DNA of 64,000 nt from Sabethes cyaneus (taxonomy: Eukaryota; Arthropoda; Insecta; Diptera; Culicidae). Where the stretch lies: the NCBI RefSeq assembly GCF_943734655.1, contig NC_071353.1, positions 78,015,121 through 78,079,120 of the forward strand. The letters run 5' to 3'. Below, piece by piece: positions 55,032-64,000 of the stretch (its first letter is position 1; each line of letters starts with the position of its first letter). The translations under genes and the position numbers were made by a program. The notes beneath the pieces were generated by a model. The model had not been told where the DNA came from. It ran no database searches and worked only from the letters and a program-made list of their open reading frames with translations.

Positions 55032-58000
55032 ATGGATGAAGAAAAATCGGAAAGATTGTTCCTGCCAGTGTTCGATGGTTCGAATTTCACTGCTTGGCGT
55101 TTTCGGATGCAGATACTCCTGGAAGAGCACGAGCTTTTGGAGTGCATCGAGTCGTATGCAGTAGATAACCTCGATTTACGGGAAAATCCGGACGATACCG
55201 TTGAGGTTAAAGCCCAGAAAACGGTAGCACGAGAGCGGAGGAATAAGAAAGATCGGAAGTGCAAATCCCTTCTGATTTCCCGAATTCATGATTCGCAGTT
55301 GGAGTACGTCCAAGATAAGCGGTATCCAAAAGACATTTGGGATACTCTCCACCGAGTGTTTCAGCGAAATAGTGTAGCAAGCCGTTTATATCTTAAGAAA
55401 CAGTTGATTGCGCTCGAGTTTGACGGTGAGTCATTGCAAAATCATTTTCTAAAGTTCGATAAACTTGTGCGGGAGTTTCGATCCACCGGTGCGGTACTGG
55501 ATGAACTGGACACTGTATGTCATTTGTTACTCTCGTTGGGTACACATTACTCGGGAGTAGTGACAGTTTTGGAAACGGTTCCTGATCAAAATTTAACGCT
55601 AGAGATAGCTAAAGTTCGGCTGCTGGATGCTGAAACGAAACAGAGAGGTATCGAATTGTGCACCCCGAGCAGCAGTGGAACGGCTGCTTTTTCCGGATCA
55701 AAGCAACAACAGAAAAAGAAGAAAGTAAAGTGTTTCGGTTGTAAACAACAAGGGCATAAGTTGTCCGTGTGTCCGATGAAGAACAGCAACAATAACAAAA
55801 CAAGATCGAAGGCAAATATCGCGCAAAAAGGCGGTGTGTGTTTTGTTGGGGTAAACCGAAGTATTACGTGCGATAAACATCGAGTGAACTGGTTTATTGA
55901 TTCTGGTTGTTCGGATCACCTCGTAAACGACAGATCACTGTTCGATGATTTAGAAATGCTAGCGAAACCTATTCGGATTGCCATCGCGAAGAACGGCGAG
56001 TCAATAGTGGCAGAGTATTCAGGAACGGTAAAAGTTACATCGAAAGTGTATGGTAACGATATCGAGTGTACTGTTAACGTTTTGTATGTACCCGAGTTAC
56101 GCTGCAACTTGTTTTCAGTGATGAGAATTGACGATGCGGGCATGACGGTTACGTACGAAGACGGGCAAGTGAAAATAAGTCGCGGATCGGAAGTCGTCGC
56201 GTGTGGATCACGAGCCGGAAGGCTTTATCGGTTGGATTTTTTCACTGATCGGAGCAGTAACAGTAAATCGATGTTAACGTGTGGACGTGTACCGAAAAGT
56301 CTCGAGCTGTGGCACCGTCGGTTTGGCCACCTCAACGCAGGAGCTCTCGAGAAGCTTGTTCGTGATTCGATGGTAATCGGACTAAAGACGGACAAATTCG
56401 AAAAAGATAGTGATATGATATGCGAGTCGTGCGTGATCGGTAAACAGACGCGGAAGCCGTTCGAGATCCGTAAGGAAAAGCGATCGTCGCGTGTTATCGA
56501 GCTAATTCACACTGATGTGTGCGGTCCTGTAACGCCGGTTGGACTAGGAGGCGTGAAATATTTCGTCACCTTTATCGACGATTGGAGTCACTTCACGATG
56601 GTGTTCCTGATTCAATCGAAGGACGAAGTTTTCGAATGCTTTCAGCAGTATGAAGCTTTGGTAACGGCTAAATTTAATCAGAAGATTTCCCGCTTACGAT
56701 GCGACAACGGCGGTGAGTATAAAGGCAAATATTTTGAAAAATATTGTAAGCAGCAGGGGATACAGGTGGAATGGACGGTTCCGCATACCCCCGAGCAGAA
56801 TGGGGTCAGTGAGCGGATGAACCGTACCCTAGTAGAGAAGGCCCGTTCTATGCTGGCCGATTCTGGAATACATAAGCGTTTCTGGGGTCAGGCGGTCCAG
56901 ACTGCGGCGTACCTGCTGAATCGTAGTCCGTCAAGTGCAGTAGATAAAAATAAAACACCGTTCGAGTTGTGGGAAAACAGTAAGCCGAATGTTGGTAAAT
57001 TGCGAGCGTTTGGATGTCCCGTGTTCGTTCACGTGCCGAACGTGCAGCGAAAGAAGCTGGATGCAAAAGCATCGGAGGGAATCTTCCTAGGATACGCTTA
57101 CAATGGATATCGCATTTGGGATCCGAAACATAAGCGGATTGTTCATGCTCGCGATGTGGACTTTTTGGAGTTTGAACGAGTTGGTCAAGAGAAGAAGGCT
57201 TCAACTCGAGACATCTTCGTTGAACCTCCTGTCGTTGATGATTCGACTGAACGTGAGGTAGAAGTGTGAGAAGAAGAGACTCTTGCCGAAAATGCTGCGG
57301 ATGATGCTTTATCCGAGGAGTATAACAGTCTCACTGACGAGGACGATACAGAAACTGATTCTGAATCAGGTCAGGCGCGACCTGTACGAAAGCGGAATGT
57401 TCCTGCATGGCACAAGGATTTCGACGTTGAGTATGCTGCGTACGCTCTAAATGCTACGAGTTACGTCGAGGACTTACCGACTTCTTTGGCAGAAGCTCGG
57501 AAGCGAAGTGATTGTGACAAGCGGGAGGCGGCAGTCAATGAGGAGATGGAGTCGTTAATGAAAAACCAGACCTGGAAATTGACAAAGCTGCCAAATGATC
57601 GTTCAGTGATAACGAGCAAGTGGGTCTTCAAGATTAAACGAGGTATTGATGGGGAACCAGATCGCTACAAAGCACGTTTGGTGGCGAGAGGCTTCAGCCA
57701 AAAATATGGATTCGATTACAGTGAGACCTACTCTCCGGTTGTTAAACTAGATACGCTGCGTATGGTTTTCGCCCTGGCTTGTCGCGAAAAGATGGTTGTC
57801 CATCAAATGGACGTGAAGACGGCCTTCTTGAATGGGTCGTTAACAGAGGAAATCTACATGAAACAACCCGAAGGTTTTGAACGTGGTAACGGACTAGTGT
57901 GCCGTTTACAAAAGTCCCTGTATGGACTGAAGCAGGCTTCGCGCGCGTGGAACGAGTGTTTTCATAGCTTTGTGGTCGATCGTTTGGGGTTCAAGCGAAG

Positions 58001-59021
58001 TGAGAACGATCAGTGTTTGTACACGCGTAAGTCTGGAAGTGGTTCCGTTATAATCGTGCTCTACGTGGATGACGTCGTTGTTGTGGGTTCGTCGTTGAAT
58101 ATTGTAACTGCAGTGAAGGGTAGTCTATCAAAAGAGTTTGAGATGACTGATCTGGGAGCCATTAAGTGCTTTCTCGGCATGCGCGTTGATTACGATATGA
58201 AAGAAGGCGAAATGCGAATCAGCCAACAACAATATCTTGAAAATGTTCTCCGTCGATTCAGGATGGATGATTGCAAGCCGATTGCGACCCCAATAGAAAA
58301 TCGCTTGAAGTTGACAAAAGGAGAAGAAAAAGATCGCACTAAGGAACCGTATCGTGAGTTAGTAGGATGCCTAACATATGCATCTTTAACTACCAGACCA
58401 GATCTTGCTGCAGCTGTGAATTTCTTTAGCCAATATCAGAGCTGTCCCACTGACGTTCACTGGGTGCACCTGAACAGAGTGCTGCGATACATAAGGGGAA
58501 CTCTGAATTATGGATTGATCTACAAGGGCGACAAAGCGATTCGAGACATCGAAATATTTTCTGATGCTGATTGGGCTAACGATCCGTGCGACAGGCGATC
58601 GGTTAGTGGATGTATCTTCAAGACTTTTGGATGTCTAGTGAGCTGGATTACACGAAAACAGCAAACTGTGTCGTTGTCATCAACCGAAGCGGAGCTTTCT
58701 GCGCTGTGCACGGCTGCGTGCCACGAGATGTGGATGGTTAGACTGCTGGGAGATTTGGGTATTTGTGTAAGTGAGCCAGTAAGATTCTATGAAGATAATC
58801 AGTCGTCGATGCGGATTGCTGAGGAATCCAAGGATTTTGGTCGATTGAAGCATGTAGATGTGAAGTTTCATTTCGTGCGAGATCTGATTCGTTTGGGAAA
58901 GATTGAGCTGAGTTACGTGCCCTCGGCTGATCAACATGCAGACATGATGACAAAAGGTCTTCCGGTAGCAGCTTTTCGGCGTCATCTGGCGAGCATTGGT
59001 CTCGCAGTTTGCAGCGGTTGA
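55032..59021 (+). pseudogene. Copia Gag-Pol polyprotein, one internal stop
   Basis: 1,329 codons in one frame, with a single TGA at 57267-57269 splitting 745 and 584 codons (ATG at 57486 is not a real start). Order: Gag (FDGSNFTAWRFRMQILLEEH), CCHC knuckle CFGCKQQGHKLSVC (residue ~234), protease WFIDSGCSDHLVND (~290), GAG-pre-integrase LWHRRFGHLNAGALEKLV and CESCVIGKQTRKPF, integrase with IHTDVCGPV, RCDNGGEYKGKYF and PEQNGVSERMNRTLVE (D, D, E all present), then after the stop RT with RYKARLVARGFSQKYGFDYS, MDVKTAFLNGSLTEEIYMKQ, LYVDDVVVVG, and RNase H with FSDADWANDP, SLSSTEAELSAL and KHVDVKFHFVRD. The stop falls between integrase and RT in an acidic linker, so RT and RNase H would not be made without readthrough. 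Confidence 0.93.
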
Positions 59022-59028
59022 GCAGGGG

Positions 59029-59201
59029 TGTTGGAGATAACAACCGTCTGGCAACTCTGCTTATTCGTATATTGATACCTTTACACTATATGTACAACTT
59101 GAACTGTCAAATGTATTTCCTCACGTGTGTTAATTAAAACGTTTTTCGATTATTAAAATCCGTTTTCCCGGTTTCTCTGCGGCCATCCGAACCCCATTTC
59201 A
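59029..59201 (+). repeat. Copia 3' LTR
   Basis: Same length as the 5' LTR. Preceded by TTGAGCAGGGG, the probable polypurine tract; followed by ATTAC. Confidence 0.93.
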
Positions 59202-59699
59202 ATTACAACTCTCCCATCTGAACTGACATTTGATTTAGCACTTTAGCAGTGGCGCCAGTACCAGTTGTAGGAAAAGCAAATAGTATTTAATTTTTCATTT
59301 ATTTCATACTAGCTGACCCGACAAACTTCGTATTGCCACAAATTAACCTGTGTTGTACATAAATCATGAATCTCGGATGATCTTTGTCACTATCTCGAGT
59401 TTTGCAAGCCCCCCAGTGGGCGGCGCTTCCGACGGCGGGTCACCGGCAACACTCGCGACCGGCTCGTCCTGAATGATCTAGTGTTACTATAGATAGTTTT
59501 TGTGGTCTTGTTATTGATTATTGTTTTATGGAAGAGTCTCGAATTTCTCGAGTTGGATTAGTTTTTGAGTTTCGCAAAAATTTCTGTTTTATTTGTATGA
59601 GAGTCCATATCCCCCTACCACAGGGGTGAGAGGTCTCTAACTATCATAAAATAAATTCAAGACTCAAAAATCTCCTACATGCTAAATTTGGTTCCATTT

Positions 59700-61720
59700 G
59701 CTTGATTAGTACTCAAATTATAAGGAAATTTGTATTTCATTTGTATGGGAGCCCACCCTCTTAAAAGGGAAAGGGGTCGTAATACACCACAGAAAAAAAA
59801 TTCTGCCATCTAAAACTCTCACATGCCAAATTTGGTTCCATTTGCTTGATTAGTTCTAAAGTTATGAGCAAATTTGTATTTCGTTTGAATGCCCCCCCCC
59901 CTCCTAAAAAGGTAAGAAGTCCTAATTCATAATGGGAACAATGGTTGCCTCCAAAAACACCCACATGCCAAATATGGTTCTATTTGCTTGATTAGTTCTC
60001 GAATTATGAGGAAATTTGTATTTCATTTGTGTAGAAGCCCCCCCTCTTGAAGTGTGGAAGGATCCTAATTCACCGTAGAAAATATTTTTGCCTCTAAAAA
60101 CCTCCACATGCCGAATTTGGTTCTATTTGCTTGATTAGTTCTCGAGTTATGGGGAAATTTGTATTTCATTTGTATTGGAGCCCCCCTCCTAATGTGGGAA
60201 GAGGTCCTAATTCATCACAGAAAAAATTCTTGCCTCCAAAAACACCTACACGCCAAATTTGGTTCCATTTGCTGGATTAGTTCTCGAGTTATGAGGAAAT
60301 TTGTATTTCGTTTGTATAGGACCCCCCCTCCTAAAGTGGGGAGGGGTCCCAATTCATCATTGAAAAAAAAATTGTCTCCAAAAACACACATATGCCAAAT
60401 TTGGTTCAATTCGCTTGATTAGTTCTCGAGTTATGAGGAAATTTGTATTTCATTTGTACAGGAGCCCCTCCTCTTAAAGTGGGGAGGGGTCCTAATTCAC
60501 CATAGAAAATTTTCTTGCTCTCGAAAACCTTCACATGCCAAATTTGGTTGCATTTGCTTGATTAGTTCTCGAGTTATGAGGAAATTTGTATGGAAGCCCC
60601 CCCTCTTAAAGGGGAGAGGAGTTATAATTCCTCTTATAAAGAGGGGAGGGGTCTCAATTCACCATAGAATAAATTCTTGTCACCAAAATAAACACCCACA
60701 TGCCAAATGTTGTTCTATTTGCTTGATTAGTTCTCGAGTTAGGAGGAAACTTGTATTTCATTTGTACAGGAGCCCCCCCCTCTTAGAGTGGGGAGGGGTC
60801 CTAATTCACCGTAGAAAATTTTCCTGCCCTCGAAAACCTTCACATGCCAAAGTTGGTTCCATTTGCTTGATTAGTTCTCGAGTTATGAGGAAATTTGTAT
60901 GGAAGCCCCCCCTCTTAAAGGGGAGAGGAGTTACAATTCCCCTTATAAAGAGGGAGGGGTCTCAATTTACCATAGAATAAATTCTTGTCACCGAAAACAC
61001 CCACATGCCAAATTTGGTTCTATTTGCTTGATTAGTTCTGGAGTTATGAGGAAATTTGTATTTCATTTGTATAGGAGCCCCCCCTCCTAAAGTGGGCAGA
61101 GGTTCTTATTCATCATAGAAAAAATTCTTGCCTCCAAAAACACCTACATGCCAAATTTGGTTCCATTTGCTGGATTAGCTCTCGAGTTATAAGGAAATTT
61201 GTATTTCGTTTGTATAGGAGCCCCCCCCCACTTAAAGTGGGGAGGGGTCCCAATTCATCATAGAAAAAAATTTTGTCTCCAAAAACACACACATGCCAAA
61301 TTTGGTTCAATTTGCTTGATTAGTTCTCGAGTTATGAGGAAATTGGTATTTCATTTGTACAGGAGCCCCCCCTCTTAAAGTGAGGAGGGGTCCTAATTCA
61401 ACATAGAAAATTTTCTTGCCCTCGAAAACTTTCACATGCCAAATTTGGTTCCATTTGCTTGATTAGTTCTCGAGTTATGAGGAAATTTGTATGGAAACCC
61501 CCCCTCTTAAAGGGGAGAGGAGTTATAATTCCCCTTATAAAGAGGGGAGGGGTCTCAAATTACCCTAGAATAAATTCTTGTCACCGAAAACACCCACATG
61601 CCAAATTTGGTTCTATTTGCTTGATTAGTTCTCGAGTTATGCAGAAATTTGTGTTTCATTTGTATGGGAGCCCCCCCCCTCTTAGTGGGGGGAGGGGTCT
61701 CTAACCATCACTAAAACCTT
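59700..61720. repeat. ~143-bp minisatellite array (about 14 units)
   Basis: CTCGAGTTATGAGGAAATTT landmarks recur at ~138-161-bp spacing (from 59718 to 61630). Two length classes: ~142 bp and ~150-161 bp, the longer carrying an extra GGAGAGGAGTTATAATTCC segment. Higher-order alternation of the two is visible (60568/60729, 60878/61030, 61469/61630). Confidence 0.93.
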
Positions 61721-61796
61721 TCCTGGCCCCAAAAACCTCTACGTGCAAATTTTCACGCCGATTGGTTCAGTAGTTTTTGATTCTATAAGGAACACA

Positions 61797-64000
<2,204 letters not shown>

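Larger units (their letters stand above)
54804..59201 (+). mobile_element. Ty1/copia LTR retrotransposon, nearly intact
   Basis: 173-bp LTRs (TGTTGGAGATAAC...CCCCATTTCA) at 54804-54976 and 59029-59201, 5-bp TSD ATTAC (54799-54803, 59202-59206), a single gag-pol frame broken by one stop, and a purine tract GAGCAGGGG next to the 3' LTR. Two LTR differences were seen by eye (G/A and T/C), so it is fairly young. Confidence 0.95.

Overview
Eukaryotic, insect-type DNA, most consistent with a culicine (Aedes-like) mosquito. The evidence is a mosquito-style transposon load (CR1-, R1- and RTE-clade LINEs, Ty3/gypsy, Ty1/copia, tRNA-derived SINEs, many TIR elements and MITEs with 8-bp, 2-bp or TA target duplications), repeats I associate with Aedes (the 30.7-32.6 kb family), and fragments of dipteran-type host genes with short 56-68 nt GT-AG introns. 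There is no bacterial gene organisation and I see no intact host gene; nearly every annotated base is mobile or repetitive DNA.

Layout. (1) 1-7.1 kb: a CR1-like LINE reverse transcriptase gene split by a 5.1-kb TIR element (which itself holds an R1-clade, Mino/Waldo-like LINE, an RTE scrap and a spliced-looking minus-strand gene fragment) and by a 132-bp tRNA-Glu-like SINE with a 12-bp target duplication. (2) 7.2-25.7 kb: a repeat element made of about 4.08 kb of uninterrupted CTGT repeats, an array of ~143-bp minisatellite units and a CTAGCTGACCCG-type terminus (mini-me/DINE-1/Helentron-like architecture). Its minisatellite is split by a young, apparently intact 11.8-kb gypsy element (two 1984-bp LTRs with two visible differences, gag, pol, a textbook -1 frameshift signal, TSD TCCT). 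(3) 25.8-54.5 kb: a dense nest of MITEs and DNA transposons in which four broken host-gene copies lie: a raskol/SynGAP-family RasGAP, hyd (UBR5), NUBP2 and DHX35. The last two lie head to head between ~190-bp inverted repeats inside a possible larger TIR element. (4) 54.8-59.2 kb: a copia element with 173-bp LTRs, a 5-bp TSD and one in-frame stop. (5) 59.3-64 kb: a second, inverted copy of the minisatellite/microsatellite element, running off the window in GACA repeats.

The genes do not form a pathway. The autonomous-looking machinery is the gypsy element; the copia, R1-like and CR1-like elements are damaged to different degrees; MITEs and SINEs depend on proteins encoded elsewhere. The most unusual signals are the clean -1 frameshift cassette, a fourfold tandem primer-binding-site block, the absence of a visible polypurine tract with a 19-bp hairpin near that position, the NUBP2/DHX35 inverted composite, long near-perfect hairpins, and kilobase-scale perfect tetranucleotide arrays at both ends of the window.
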